64,000 nucleotides of DNA from UBA1479 sp040221095 (lineage in GTDB: Bacteria > Pseudomonadota > Alphaproteobacteria > Rhodospirillales > Casp-alpha2): NCBI GenBank assembly GCA_040221095.1, contig JAVJVP010000015.1, positions 248,001 to 312,000 of the forward strand. Reading direction: 5' to 3'. The position numbers and the translations under genes are program-made. The notes below the pieces were generated by a model. The model saw nothing but the letters and a program-made list of their open reading frames with translations, did not search any database and had not been told where the DNA came from. Below are positions 25,203 to 34,843 of the stretch, one piece after another; position 1 is the stretch's first letter; each line of letters opens with the position of its first letter.

Positions 25203-25997
25203 CTAAACGGCGATCGGCGCCTTGATGTGCGGGTGGGGATCGTAGCCGCGCAGCTCGAAATCCTCGAACGTGAACGCGAACAGGTCGGTGACCGCCGGAT
25301 TGATCCACATGGTCGGCAGCGGCCGGGGATCCCGGGCCAGTTGCTCGTCCGCCTGATCCAGATGGTTCATGTAAAGGTGCGCATCACCCAGGGTATGGAC
25401 GAAGTCGCCGGGCTTCAGGCCCGAGACCTGGGCCACCATCATGGTCAGCAGGGCATAGGACGCAATGTTGAACGGCACCCCAAGGAAGATGTCGCAGGAC
25501 CGCTGGTACAACTGGCAGGACAGTTTGCCGTCGGCGACATAGAACTGGAACAGGCAGTGGCAGGGCGGCAGCGCCATGTGATCGACCTCGGCCACGTTCC
25601 AGGCCGACACGATGTGGCGGCGCGAATTGGGATTGTCGCGGATCGACTTCAAAACATTCGTGATCTGGTCGATGGCCGTGCCGTCCGGGGCCGGCCAGGA
25701 CCGCCACTGATGACCGTAGACGGGGCCCAGCTCGCCGTTTTCATCGGCCCATTCGTCCCAGATCGAAACGCCGTGGTCCTTCAGATACTTGATGTTGGTG
25801 TCGCCGGTGAGGAACCACAGAAGCTCGTGGATGATGGATTTCAGGTGCAGCTTCTTGGTCGTCAGGCAGGGAAAGCCCTGCGACAGATCAAAGCGCATCT
25901 GGTGGCCGAACACGCTTTGCGTGCCCGTGCCCGTGCGGTCGCCGCGCATGATGCCGTCGGTCCGCACCCGGCGGAGGAGGTCGAGATACTGCTGCAT
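25203..25997 (-). CDS. thyA: Thymidylate synthase (ThyA, folate-dependent)
   Basis: Makes dTMP from dUMP with methylene-tetrahydrofolate. 264 residues, the E. coli-like length. Starts MQQYLDLLRRVRTDG. Visible motifs: DRTGTGTQSVFG, the WDEWADENGELGPVYGHQWRSW segment, and the active-site Cys in MALPPCHCLFQFYVADGKLSCQLYQRSCDIFLGVPFNIASYALL. All are canonical. Product dihydrofolate is recycled by FolA (23809-24333), which lies downstream on the same strand after a PAS gene. ATG at 25997 chosen; no competing start. Confidence 0.97.
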   Translation of the reverse strand: MQQYLDLLRRVRTDGIMRGDRTGTGTQSVFGHQMRFDLSQGFPCLTTKKLHLKSIIHELLWFLTGDTNIKYLKDHGVSIWDEWADENGELGPVYGHQWRSWPAPDGTAIDQITNVLKSIRDNPNSRRHIVSAWNVAEVDHMALPPCHCLFQFYVADGKLSCQLYQRSCDIFLGVPFNIASYALLTMMVAQVSGLKPGDFVHTLGDAHLYMNHLDQADEQLARDPRPLPTMWINPAVTDLFAFTFEDFELRGYDPHPHIKAPIAV

Positions 25998-26137
25998 CAG
26001 AGGATGGTACCCATCCCGGACGGGGAAATACAGCCGTCGCGCAAGCGCCCGATGGCCAAGCCATTGACGGCGGCCCGCCCCCGCCCCAGGATCGCGAAAA
26101 ATACGAATCGACCCTCAGACCATCCTTGGGAGCCTCC

Positions 26138-27187
26138 ATGTCCAGCACAGAAACCGTCGCCGAAGCCGAGCTTACGGCCCTTGCCGCCCGCGCCTTTGAA
26201 ACCGCGGGTCTTTCCGCGGCCGATGCCGCCGTCACCGCCCGCCATCTGATCCTGATGGACCTGATGGGCGTGTCGACCCATGGCGTCCACCGCGTCGACC
26301 AATACGTGAAGCGCATCCAGGCGGGAGTCGTCGATGCCACGGCCAAGGTCGCCGTGGACGACCGCGCACCGTCCCTCGCCGTGGTCGACGGCGGCAACGG
26401 CCAGGGCCATGTCGCCGCCCAGCGCGCCTTCGACGTCGCCCTGGAAAAGGCCAAGGCGACGGGCATCAGTTATGTCGCCGTGCGCCGCTCGGGCCATTTC
26501 GGCGGCACCGCCAGCTACGGCTTCCTCGCCGCCCAAGCGGGCATGATTTTGATGACCGGCACGGGCGCTTCCCCGGCCCTGGCGCCCTTCGGCGGGCGCG
26601 ACATGAAGGTCGGCAACAACCCGTTCGGCTGCGCCGCCCCGGGGTCGCTGGCGAATCCAGCCGGCGGTCCCGTGCCCTTCATCCTCGACATGGCGCAGAG
26701 CGTCGCCGCCCGCGGCAAGATGCGCAAACTGCGCGACGCGGGCGAGCCCATGCCGCTCGGCTGGGCGCTCGACAAGGACGGCAACCCGACCACGGACCCC
26801 GCCGCCGGGCTGGACGGCTTCATCCAGTTCATGGGTGGGCACAAGGGCTACGGTATCGCCCTGATGGTGGATATCCTGTCGGGCCTGATGTCGGGCGGCG
26901 AGTACCTGGACCAGACCCGCCAGATGTGGGACGAGGACGGCCCCCAGGGCACGGCCCATTTCTTCATCGCATTGGATCCCGCGCGCCTGCTCGACGCCGG
27001 CGAATACGACCGCCGCATGGCCGACTTCCGCGACCGCATCAAGACGACGGCGCCGTTCAACGCAGGCGGCGAGGTTCTTTTGCCCGGCGAGATCGAAATG
27101 CGCCATCTGGCGGAACGCCGGGCGAAAGGCATCCCCGTGCCGGCGAAAACCCTGGCCGAGGTTCGCGCCCTTGCGAAAAGTGCGTGA
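26138..27187 (+). CDS. LDH2/malate dehydrogenase-like NAD(P)-dependent oxidoreductase
   Basis: Member of the Ldh_2 family (malate, L-lactate, ureidoglycolate, 2,3-diketogulonate and sulfolactate dehydrogenases), not related to classical LDH/MDH. 349 residues from ATG 26138 with GGGAG upstream; a TTG 12 nt earlier is less likely. Landmarks: LMGVSTHGVHRVDQYVKRIQAG with the catalytic His, VRRSGHFGGTASYGFLAAQAG, KVGNNPFGCAAP and the GGHKGYGIALMVDILSG dinucleotide-binding stretch. Substrate cannot be fixed from sequence. The promoter of ssrA appears to lie within the last 17 bp of this gene and its stop. Confidence 0.88.
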   Translation: MSSTETVAEAELTALAARAFETAGLSAADAAVTARHLILMDLMGVSTHGVHRVDQYVKRIQAGVVDATAKVAVDDRAPSLAVVDGGNGQGHVAAQRAFDVALEKAKATGISYVAVRRSGHFGGTASYGFLAAQAGMILMTGTGASPALAPFGGRDMKVGNNPFGCAAPGSLANPAGGPVPFILDMAQSVAARGKMRKLRDAGEPMPLGWALDKDGNPTTDPAAGLDGFIQFMGGHKGYGIALMVDILSGLMSGGEYLDQTRQMWDEDGPQGTAHFFIALDPARLLDAGEYDRRMADFRDRIKTTAPFNAGGEVLLPGEIEMRHLAERRAKGIPVPAKTLAEVRALAKSA

Positions 27188-27199
27188 TTACACCATATT
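27171..27199 (+). promoter_or_regulatory. Candidate promoter of ssrA
   Basis: TTGCGA (27171-27176), 17-nt spacer, CATATT (27194-27199). The -35 lies inside the last codons of the LDH2-type gene. Predicted start is around 27205, which matches the expected 5' end of the tmRNA acceptor half. Confidence 0.45.
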
Positions 27200-27200
27200 A

Positions 27201-27560
27201 GCCGTGCCGGCTTGCCGGCTACGGTGCTAAACGCCTAGCGGAATAAGCACAGCGGACCCGGGGGCGGTACCCGGCGCCTCCACCACAAGCTGCGTTCGGG
27301 ATTTCTAGCGAAAAATCGACGCGCGCCACGCGGTTTGTGATGGGGGCGAAATAGGATCGACGCGTGTAATAAAGGCTAGGTTTGTGCTCGGCATGGTACC
27401 GCCGATATCGGGCCATTTTGATAAGTGCCAATGATAACACAGAAGCACTTGCTGTCGCGGCCTAACACGCCATAACGACAACGGGGTTCGGGCGGCACCT
27501 GGCAACAGAAGCCGCCCACTTCTCTCCCGGCATCCCGAATTGTGATCGGAACCCCGTTGA
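27201..27560 (+). ncRNA. ssrA: tmRNA, circularly permuted two-piece form
   Basis: Rescues stalled ribosomes and tags nascent proteins. Acceptor half (about 27201-27285): T stem CCGGG/CCCGG with a 7-nt loop, then acceptor 3' strand CGCCTCC, discriminator A and CCA at 27283-27285. A 56-nt spacer follows. Coding half begins GGGGGCG at 27342, which pairs with CGCCTCC in 7 bp including a G3-U pair, the alanine identity element. GGATCGACG follows, as at the 5' end of tmRNAs. The tag frame is 27427-27465: ANDNTEALAVAA then TAA. After it come a GGGCGGC/GCCGCCC hairpin (27490-27517) and an 11-bp closing repeat (27479-27489 with 27549-27559). Ends are estimated. Permuted tmRNA is characteristic of alphaproteobacteria. 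Confidence 0.93.
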
Positions 27561-27621
27561 ATTCAGGTTGATTCGACTGGGGGGGTCGGGCGGCACCGGG
27601 CAACAGAAGCCGCCAACTTCA
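27483..27621 (+). repeat. Direct repeat of the ssrA 3' hairpin (two copies of about 40 bp)
   Basis: Copy 1 (27483-27522) lies in the tmRNA coding half and copy 2 (27582-27621) 60 bp further on. Both contain the block GGCAACAGAAGCCGCC and the upstream TCGGGCGGCACC, with about 35 of 40 positions alike. Copy 2 is followed by ATTTTC and could act as a terminator hairpin. It ends 7 bp before the stop of the convergent GAF gene. Duplication of an ssrA 3' segment is a usual trace of integrase action or of local slippage. Confidence 0.75.
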
Positions 27622-27628
27622 TTTTCTA

Positions 27629-28207
27629 CTAGCCCGTCGCTTGCCGCTTTTCCCTGGCAGGCGTAACGCCGCTCAGGCACGCGCGGCGCAGTTCCATTTG
27701 ATCAACGACCGCGCCCGCGAGATCCGTCAGGTATTGGCGATCTTCCGGCGAAAAGAACCCTCGCGGATAGGTGTCGATCAGACATAGCGCACCCAACGCA
27801 ACACCTTCACTGGTGATCAGCGGCGCACCGACATAAAACCGGATTCCGGGCTCCCCCACGACCATGGGGTTTTCCTTGAACCGGGGGTCCTTGGTCGCGT
27901 CGGGCACGATCATCAGTTCGGCCTCGGCGATCGTATGCGCACAGAACGCATCCTCGCGTGGCGTTTCCCCCATATCCACGCCTTTCGACGCCTTGCACCA
28001 CATTTGATCCGAGTCGATCAAGGCAATGAGCGACATGGGAACTTTGAAATGAACCGACGCCAAACGGGTAAGCCTGTCAAATTGCGCCTCCGGCGGCGTA
28101 TTGAGAATTCTGTGCGAATACAGAACCTGTAGGCGAAAGTCCTCGTTCGCCAGCACGGGACATGACGTACCTGCTTGTTTTTCCGCCGATATTCGAGCAT
28201 TTGACAT
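27629..28207 (-). CDS. GAF-domain protein
   Basis: 192 residues from ATG 28207, with GAGGAAA upstream; a longer frame reaching 28366 lacks a ribosome site. One GAF domain at about residues 35-175: FDRLTRLASVHFKVPMSLIALIDSDQMWCKASKGVDMGETPREDAFCAHTI is the common signature of stand-alone GAF sensors, with VYVGAPL-like FYVGAPLITSEGVALGALCLIDTYPRGFSPED-type continuation. No output domain. Such proteins resemble those fused to kinases and cyclases; the ligand is unknown. Convergent with ssrA. A 202-bp gap separates it from sspB, on the opposite strand. Confidence 0.82.
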   Translation of the reverse strand: MSNARISAEKQAGTSCPVLANEDFRLQVLYSHRILNTPPEAQFDRLTRLASVHFKVPMSLIALIDSDQMWCKASKGVDMGETPREDAFCAHTIAEAELMIVPDATKDPRFKENPMVVGEPGIRFYVGAPLITSEGVALGALCLIDTYPRGFFSPEDRQYLTDLAGAVVDQMELRRACLSGVTPAREKRQATG

Positions 28208-28408
28208 TAAGAAATTTCCTCTTTTGTCGGCATGGCTCCCAACCATGCCGAGCCCCTCAAACAACCTCACCCCGAGAACGAGCAATTTCCGTGCCATAGA
28301 CCTTTGTACAGGGGAGGTCCGCCCGCCCGCCCCCGGCGCCCTGGCCGTCACAAATCGAAAATTCATTTACTCAAGACTCCGGCCCGACTTCCCTGCTAAA
28401 AACGGGGC

Positions 28409-28909
28409 ATGGAAGAAAGCCCGCTGAGATATGACGTCTGGATCGAGGATGCGCTGCGCACCGTGATCCGCAATGCCCTGGCCCACGCCGCGCGCGAGGG
28501 CCTGCCCGGCGAACACCATTTCTACATCACCTTCCGCATGGAGGACCCCGGCGTCGTCGTGCCGCCCTACCTGCACGCCCAGCACCCGGAAGAGATGACC
28601 ATCGTCATTCAGCACCAGTTCGACAACCTGCACGTCGATCAGGACGCCTTCGAGGTCACCCTGTTCTTCAAGGGCAAGGGCGAGCGCCTGCGCGTGCCGT
28701 TCCGCGCCATCACCGCGTTCTCCGACCCGTCCGTCAACTTCGGCCTGCAGCTGAAGATGATCACGACGGATGAAGACGACGAGGACCTGGAAGACGACGG
28801 CATCTATGCGGAGCAGGAGATTTCCCTGGACGCCTCCAATTCGGACGCCACCGAAGATGACGGCAAGATGGGCGAAGTGATCGCGCTCGACACGTTTCGC
28901 AAGAAATAG
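28409..28909 (+). CDS. sspB: SspB-type ClpXP adaptor, alphaproteobacterial form
   Basis: Adaptor that binds ssrA-tagged proteins and delivers them to ClpXP. 166 residues: the substrate-binding domain occupies residues 1-125 (RYDVWIEDALRTVIRNALAHAA, HHFYITFRMEDPGVVVPPYL, MTIVIQHQFDNLHVDQDAFEVTLFFKGKGERLRVPFRAITAFSDPSVNFGLQ), followed by an acidic linker (DEDDEDLEDD) and a C-terminal ClpX-binding tail EVIALDTFRKK. This matches the SspB-alpha class, whose sequence differs from the E. coli protein. ssrA lies about 0.85 kb upstream. Co-location of tag RNA and its adaptor is functionally sensible. Downstream fumarase gene is 72 nt away. Confidence 0.93.
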   Translation: MEESPLRYDVWIEDALRTVIRNALAHAAREGLPGEHHFYITFRMEDPGVVVPPYLHAQHPEEMTIVIQHQFDNLHVDQDAFEVTLFFKGKGERLRVPFRAITAFSDPSVNFGLQLKMITTDEDDEDLEDDGIYAEQEISLDASNSDATEDDGKMGEVIALDTFRKK

Positions 28910-28981
28910 CCCGCCGCCGCGCACCCGGGGTCGAACCGATTTTTTAAGACGAAACCCATTCTAGCTTCGAGGACTGCGACG

Positions 28982-30607
<1,626 letters not shown>

Positions 30608-30640
30608 GCGCCGCCCGCACATCAAGGGAGGCCCGCCGCC

Positions 30641-32044
30641 ATGGACGAAAGCAAAATCCACCGAATCGAAAAAGACACCCTCGGCGACGTCCGGGTGCCC
30701 GCCGACAAGTACTGGGGGGCGCAGACCCAGCGCGCCCTGGAAAACTTCCCCATCGGCGAGGGCACCATGCCGACGGCGCTGATCCACGCCTTCGCGCGGC
30801 AGAAACAGGCCGCCGCCCGCGCCAACATGAAACTGGGCAAGCTGGATGCCAAGATCGGCCAGGCCATCGACCAAGCGGCGGGCGAGGTCGCGGCCGGCGA
30901 CTGGGACGCCCATTTCCCTCTGCCCGTGTGGCAGACCGGCTCGGGCACCCAGACCAACATGAACCTGAACGAGGTCATCGCCAACCGGGCCATCGACATC
31001 CTGGGCAGCACGTTGGGGTCCAAGGATCCGGTCCATCCCAACGACCACGTCAACATGTCCCAGTCGTCCAACGACAGCATGCCGACGGCCATGCACATGG
31101 CCCTGGCGCTGGAATGCCACAACCGCCTGCTGCCCGCCCTGGAGGGCATGGAGGCGGTGCTGCTGGACAAATCCAAGGCCTTCCACGACGTCATCAAGAT
31201 CGGCCGCACCCATCTGCAGGACGCGACGCCGCTGCGTCTCGGCTCCGAATTCGGCGCCTATGCCCATCAGACCCGACAGAACATCGAACGCCTGCACAAG
31301 TCCCTGGCGCAGATCTACGAACTGGCCCAGGGCGGCACCGCCGTGGGCTCGGGCATCAATGCGCCCAGGGGCTTCGACGCAGCCTTCTGCACTGAAGCGG
31401 CGGAACTGACCGGCCTGCCGTTCAAGCCCTGCCCCGACAAGTTCTATGCCCTGGCCGCCCATGACGCCCTGGTCAACCTGTCGGGCAAGCTCAACACCAT
31501 CGCCGTGACCAACCACAAGATCGCCGACGATATCCGGCTGCTCGCCTCGGGCCCGCGCTCGGGCCTGGGCGAACTGATCCTGCCGGCGAACGAGCCCGGA
31601 TCGTCGATCATGCCGGGCAAGGTCAATCCGACCCAGGCGGAAGCCCTGACCCAGGTCGCCGCCCGCGTCATGGGCAACCATGTCACGGTCACCTTCGCGT
31701 CCAGCCACGGGCATCTGCAACTGAACGTCTACAAGCCGGTGATCGTCGCGACGCATCTGGAATCCATCCGCCTGCTGTCCGACGCCATGGCCAGTTTCAC
31801 GGAACGCTGCCTGAAAGGCATCGCGCCCAACCACGAGGTCATCACCCGCCATCTCAACAACTCGCTGATGCTGGTGACGGCGCTGAACCCGCATATCGGC
31901 TACGACAAGGCGGCCGAGATCGCCAAGAAGGCGCATAAGGACGGATCGACCCTGCGCGAGGCCGCCGAGACCCTCGGCATTCTCACGGGCGCCGAATTCG
32001 ACAAACTGGTCAACCCGAAGGACATGCTGGGAGAAAACGATTGA
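30641..32044 (+). CDS. fumC: Class II fumarate hydratase
   Basis: Cofactor-free, oxygen-stable fumarase. 467 residues. Fold signature of the argininosuccinate lyase/fumarase superfamily: WGAQTQRALENF, TGSGTQTNMNLNEVIANRA, HPNDHVNMSQSSNDSMPTAMH, and the mobile loop GSSIMPGKVNPTQAEALTQVAA with the catalytic Ser. ATG 30641 is preceded by GGGAGG. It is second in the run fumA-fumC-SDR-GNAT-hydrolase; its TGA overlaps the TTG start of the SDR gene by 4 nt. Expressed stably when FumA is inactivated by oxidative stress or iron shortage, as known in other bacteria. Confidence 0.97.
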   Translation: MDESKIHRIEKDTLGDVRVPADKYWGAQTQRALENFPIGEGTMPTALIHAFARQKQAAARANMKLGKLDAKIGQAIDQAAGEVAAGDWDAHFPLPVWQTGSGTQTNMNLNEVIANRAIDILGSTLGSKDPVHPNDHVNMSQSSNDSMPTAMHMALALECHNRLLPALEGMEAVLLDKSKAFHDVIKIGRTHLQDATPLRLGSEFGAYAHQTRQNIERLHKSLAQIYELAQGGTAVGSGINAPRGFDAAFCTEAAELTGLPFKPCPDKFYALAAHDALVNLSGKLNTIAVTNHKIADDIRLLASGPRSGLGELILPANEPGSSIMPGKVNPTQAEALTQVAARVMGNHVTVTFASSHGHLQLNVYKPVIVATHLESIRLLSDAMASFTERCLKGIAPNHEVITRHLNNSLMLVTALNPHIGYDKAAEIAKKAHKDGSTLREAAETLGILTGAEFDKLVNPKDMLGEND

Positions 32045-32778
32045 GCGACAAGGTCACCATCATCACCGGCGCCAGCCGCGGCATCGGCCGGGCGACGGCG
32101 ATCCTCGCCGCCAAGGCCGGGCATGCGGTCTGCGTCAATTACGTGTCGGACAGGGCGGCCGCCGACGCCGTGGTCAAGGAAATCACCGATGCCGGGGGCA
32201 AGGCCATCGCCGTCGCCGCCGACACCGGCGTCGAGGCAGATGTGATCCGCATGTTCGAGGCCGTGGACAAGGACCTGGGTCCCCTCACCGGTCTGGTCAG
32301 CAACGCGGGTATCCACGGGCCGCGCGGGCCGGTCAAGGACCTGACCGCCGACGACATCCGCAGGGTGCTGGAGGTCAATGTGCTGGGCCTGTTCCTCTGC
32401 GCCCAGCAGGCGGTCAAGCGCATGTCGACGGACAACGGTGGGGCGGGCGGCGCAATCGTCAACATCTCCTCGGGTGCCGCGACCATCGGCGCGCCCGGCG
32501 GCGGCGTGCTCTACGCCGCGTCCAAGGGGGCGGTGAACAGCTTCTCCACCGGGCTGGCCCAGGAAGTCGTCCGCCAGGGCATCCGCGTCAACACCGTGGC
32601 TCCCGGCCTGACGGAAACGGACATGACCCGCGACAGCCTGGACAAGCGGGCCCCGGCCACGCCGCTCGGCCGCGCCGGCAAGCCGGAAGAGATCGCCCAG
32701 GGGATCATGTTCCTGCTGTCCGACGAAGCGTCGTACATTTCCTGCGCCAATCTGCGGGTGTCCGGCGGCAAGCCTTGA
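32041..32778 (+). CDS. SDR-family NAD(P)-dependent oxidoreductase
   Basis: 245 residues from a TTG overlapping the fumC stop (TTGA). Rossmann motif ITGASRGIGRA at about residues 8-18, LVSNAGIHGP (NAG motif), catalytic Ser in VNISSGAATIG, catalytic YAASKG, and RVNTVAPGLTETDM. A classic SDR of the FabG-like type; the substrate is unknown. Its TGA overlaps the TTG of the next gene by 4 nt, so genes here are translationally coupled. Full length for the classical SDR group. Confidence 0.92.
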   Translation: MSDKVTIITGASRGIGRATAILAAKAGHAVCVNYVSDRAAADAVVKEITDAGGKAIAVAADTGVEADVIRMFEAVDKDLGPLTGLVSNAGIHGPRGPVKDLTADDIRRVLEVNVLGLFLCAQQAVKRMSTDNGGAGGAIVNISSGAATIGAPGGGVLYAASKGAVNSFSTGLAQEVVRQGIRVNTVAPGLTETDMTRDSLDKRAPATPLGRAGKPEEIAQGIMFLLSDEASYISCANLRVSGGKP

Positions 32779-33221
32779 AATGCGGCGTCATCGTCCGCGC
32801 CATGGACGCCGCCGACCTGGACGTCGTGCGCGGCCTGATGGCGCAATTGGACTATGACATCACGGCGGACGATCTGGCGGCGCGCTTCGGTGCCGTCACG
32901 GGCGACCCGGACCATGCGGTCCTGGTCGCCGAACAGGGCGGCCTGCTGCTGGGCCTGGTGCATGTGTTCGCCCGCCCCGCCCTGGAAAAGCCCGTGGAAG
33001 CGGTCATCCAGTCCCTGGTGGTCGACACCCGGGCGCGCGGCGGCGGCATCGGCCGCGCCCTCATGGACCGGGCGGAAGGCTGGGCGCGGGCGCGGGGGCT
33101 TGCCTCCGTCGCCCTCTACACCAACGTGACCCGGGCCGATGCCCGGGCTTTCTACGCCCGCCTGGGATACGGGGAAGTGGCGGAGGCGGCCTTGCTGCGG
33201 AAGAAACTATCGGCCCCATGA
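32775..33221 (+). CDS. GNAT-family N-acetyltransferase
   Basis: 148 residues from a TTG (LKCGVIVRAMDAADLDVV) that overlaps the SDR stop; an internal ATG at codon 10 is an alternative. GNAT fold: VIRAMDAAD at the start, motif A in IQSLVVDTRARGGGIGRALMDRAEGWARARG (acetyl-CoA pyrophosphate loop R-x-x-G-x-G/A), and motif B in LYTNVTRADARAFYARLGYGEVAEAALLRKKL. Substrate unknown. Coupled on both sides by 4-nt overlaps, within fumC-SDR-GNAT-hydrolase. Confidence 0.88.
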   Translation: MKCGVIVRAMDAADLDVVRGLMAQLDYDITADDLAARFGAVTGDPDHAVLVAEQGGLLLGLVHVFARPALEKPVEAVIQSLVVDTRARGGGIGRALMDRAEGWARARGLASVALYTNVTRADARAFYARLGYGEVAEAALLRKKLSAP

Positions 33222-33847
33222 CCAAGATCGTCTTCACCGGCCCCGAGGCCGCCCCGCTAACCGTGGCATTGGCCCATGGCGCCGGCGCGCCCATGGACAG
33301 CCCCTACATGGATGCCTTCGCCGAGGGCCTGGCGGCGCGCGGGCTGCGTTGCGTGCGCTTTGAATTCCCCTATATGGCCCAGCGCCGCGACGACGGAAAG
33401 AAGCGCCCGCCCAATCCGGCGCGGGTGCTGCTGGCGACCTGGCGCGAGGTGATCGACGAGATCGGCCGCGAAAACCTGGTGATCGGCGGCAAGTCCATGG
33501 GCGGGCGCATGGCTTCCATGGTCGCGGCTGAGCTGGAAGCCGAAGGAAACCCGGTACGCGGCGTGGTCTGCCTGGGCTATCCCTTTCATCCGCCGGGCAG
33601 GCCGGACAAGCTGCGCACGGAGCATCTGGAAACGCTCGCGACCCCGACCCTGATCTGCCAGGGTGCCCGCGATCCTTTCGGCACAACCGAAGAGGTTCCC
33701 GCCTATCCTCTTTCGAAGGCTATCCGGCTGGAATGGCTGGAAGACGGCGATCACGGGTTCAAACCGCGCAAGGCCTCGGGTAGAACGGAACAGCAGAACT
33801 GGGATGCAGCCCTCGACGCCATCCAGGCGTTCTGCGCCAACCTGTGA
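33218..33847 (+). CDS. Alpha/beta-hydrolase of the dienelactone hydrolase-like/TEX30 type
   Basis: 209 residues. AHGAGAPMDSPYMDAFAEGLAARGLRCVRFEFPYM at the start, nucleophile Ser in IGGKSMGGRMASM (about residue 93), Asp in CQGARDPFG (about residue 149) and His in LEDGDHGFKPRK (about residue 178) form the usual triad. The short length and KSMGGR elbow match the small hydrolase group often called KAT11/TEX30. Substrate unknown. ATG overlaps the preceding gene by 4 nt (ATGA). Confidence 0.88.
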   Translation: MTKIVFTGPEAAPLTVALAHGAGAPMDSPYMDAFAEGLAARGLRCVRFEFPYMAQRRDDGKKRPPNPARVLLATWREVIDEIGRENLVIGGKSMGGRMASMVAAELEAEGNPVRGVVCLGYPFHPPGRPDKLRTEHLETLATPTLICQGARDPFGTTEEVPAYPLSKAIRLEWLEDGDHGFKPRKASGRTEQQNWDAALDAIQAFCANL

Positions 33848-33860
33848 CGGGAGTCCCTCC

Positions 33861-34262
33861 ATGACCATTACCGGCCTCGACCATTTCAATATTCGCGCCA
33901 AAAAACTGGACGCCATGCGCGACTTTTTCGTCGAGGTCATCGGCCTGACGGAAGGCGACCGCCCGTCCTTTCAATTTCCGGGATATTGGCTGTACGCCGG
34001 AGACGCGGGTGCTGTGATCCATTTGGTCGGGTCGGACCGGGAACGGGGATATGTCACGGGCCACGGCGGTGACGACAGAGACGGCACCGGCGTGGTCGAT
34101 CATTTGGCGTTCAGGGGCGTGGACGCCCCGCAACTTCTGGCACGCCTGGAAGACCGCGGCATTGAATACACACGGCGTGACCTACCCAACGGAGCGGCGC
34201 GGCAAATATTCGTTGCCGGGCCCGAGGGCGTGACCATCGAGGTCGTCTTTCCGAACCCCTAA
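33861..34262 (+). CDS. VOC-family protein
   Basis: 133 residues from ATG 33861 with GGGAG upstream; longer frames to the left overlap the hydrolase. VOC signature: GLDHFNIRAKKLDAMRDFFVEVIGL at the start with a metal-ligand His, VDHLAFRGVDAPQLLARLEDRGI in the middle, and VAGPEGVTIEVVFPN at the end (Glu ligand). A single-domain glyoxalase-fold protein; substrate unknown. 13 nt after the hydrolase, so last gene of the fum string. Convergent with the next VOC gene, stops overlapping by 4 nt. Confidence 0.85.
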   Translation: MTITGLDHFNIRAKKLDAMRDFFVEVIGLTEGDRPSFQFPGYWLYAGDAGAVIHLVGSDRERGYVTGHGGDDRDGTGVVDHLAFRGVDAPQLLARLEDRGIEYTRRDLPNGAARQIFVAGPEGVTIEVVFPNP

Positions 34263-34744
34263 GTCGTTTCGACGCACATCCCGCCGGACGCCATCATTTC
34301 CTCGAATCCGTTTTGAATTTCTTCGTCGGTGAGGTCCCTTGTGTGGCACAGGATGCTCCACTGATGACCGAAGGGATCAATGACGGCGCCCATGCGGTCG
34401 CCCCAGAACATTTCCGCCACCGGCATCTTGATCGTGCATCCGGCAGCAACCGCGCGCTCGAAAGCTGCATCCGCATCCTCTTTGTAAAGGGAGATCGAAC
34501 CAGTGATCGCACCCAGGGACTTGGGGTCCGCGGTGCCGAAATCAGGGTTGGCGTCCGACAACATGATATGCGCGCCATCGATAGTGATCTCCGCATGGCC
34601 GAGGCGGTCCGTGCCCGGCAGGGGCAGGCGCATCACCTCGACCGCGCCGAAGGCTTTCTTATAAAATTCAATGGCCTGGGCGGCACCGTCGACGATGATA
34701 TAGGGCGTGACGGCGGTGTAGCCGTCGGGGATCGGTTTGACCAT
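34259..34744 (-). CDS. PhnB-like VOC-family protein
   Basis: 161 residues: TAVTPYIIVDGAAQAIEFYKKAFGAVEVMRLPLPGTDRLGHAEITIDGAHIMLSD is the PhnB/DUF1348-like glyoxalase pattern, followed by SISLYKEDADAAFERAVAAGCTIKMPVAEMFWGDRMGAVIDPFGHQWSIL. These proteins are often annotated as glyoxalase/bleomycin-resistance-like, without known substrate. Divergent in strand from its VOC neighbour and alone in its transcript. A near-palindrome around GTATAC sequences lies about 30 bp upstream (34774-34798) and could be its operator. SD CAGGGAG precedes the ATG at 34744. Confidence 0.87.
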   Translation of the reverse strand: MVKPIPDGYTAVTPYIIVDGAAQAIEFYKKAFGAVEVMRLPLPGTDRLGHAEITIDGAHIMLSDANPDFGTADPKSLGAITGSISLYKEDADAAFERAVAAGCTIKMPVAEMFWGDRMGAVIDPFGHQWSILCHTRDLTDEEIQNGFEEMMASGGMCVETT

Positions 34745-34773
34745 GACAAGTTCTCCCTGGACTGGAACAAAAA

Positions 34774-34798
34774 GGGAACGTATACGATTCCCGTATAC
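34774..34798. promoter_or_regulatory. Near-palindromic GTATAC pair upstream of the PhnB-like gene
   Basis: GGGAACGTATACG-ATTC-CCGTATAC contains two GTATAC hexamers 14 bp apart and GGGAA/TTCCC arms. It lies 30-54 bp before the gene start, a promoter-like position. No regulator gene is adjacent to assign it to. Confidence 0.35.
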
Positions 34799-34843
34799 CC
34801 CGCAAGTGACCCAATCGTGACAATCCGGCGGCCGCGCGGCGAC

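Noticed and set aside
28921..28960. GGTCGAACC-like sequence followed by TTTTTT, tested as a tRNA T arm or terminator
   Set aside because: No matching acceptor stem or anticodon arm nearby, and no stem before the T tract.
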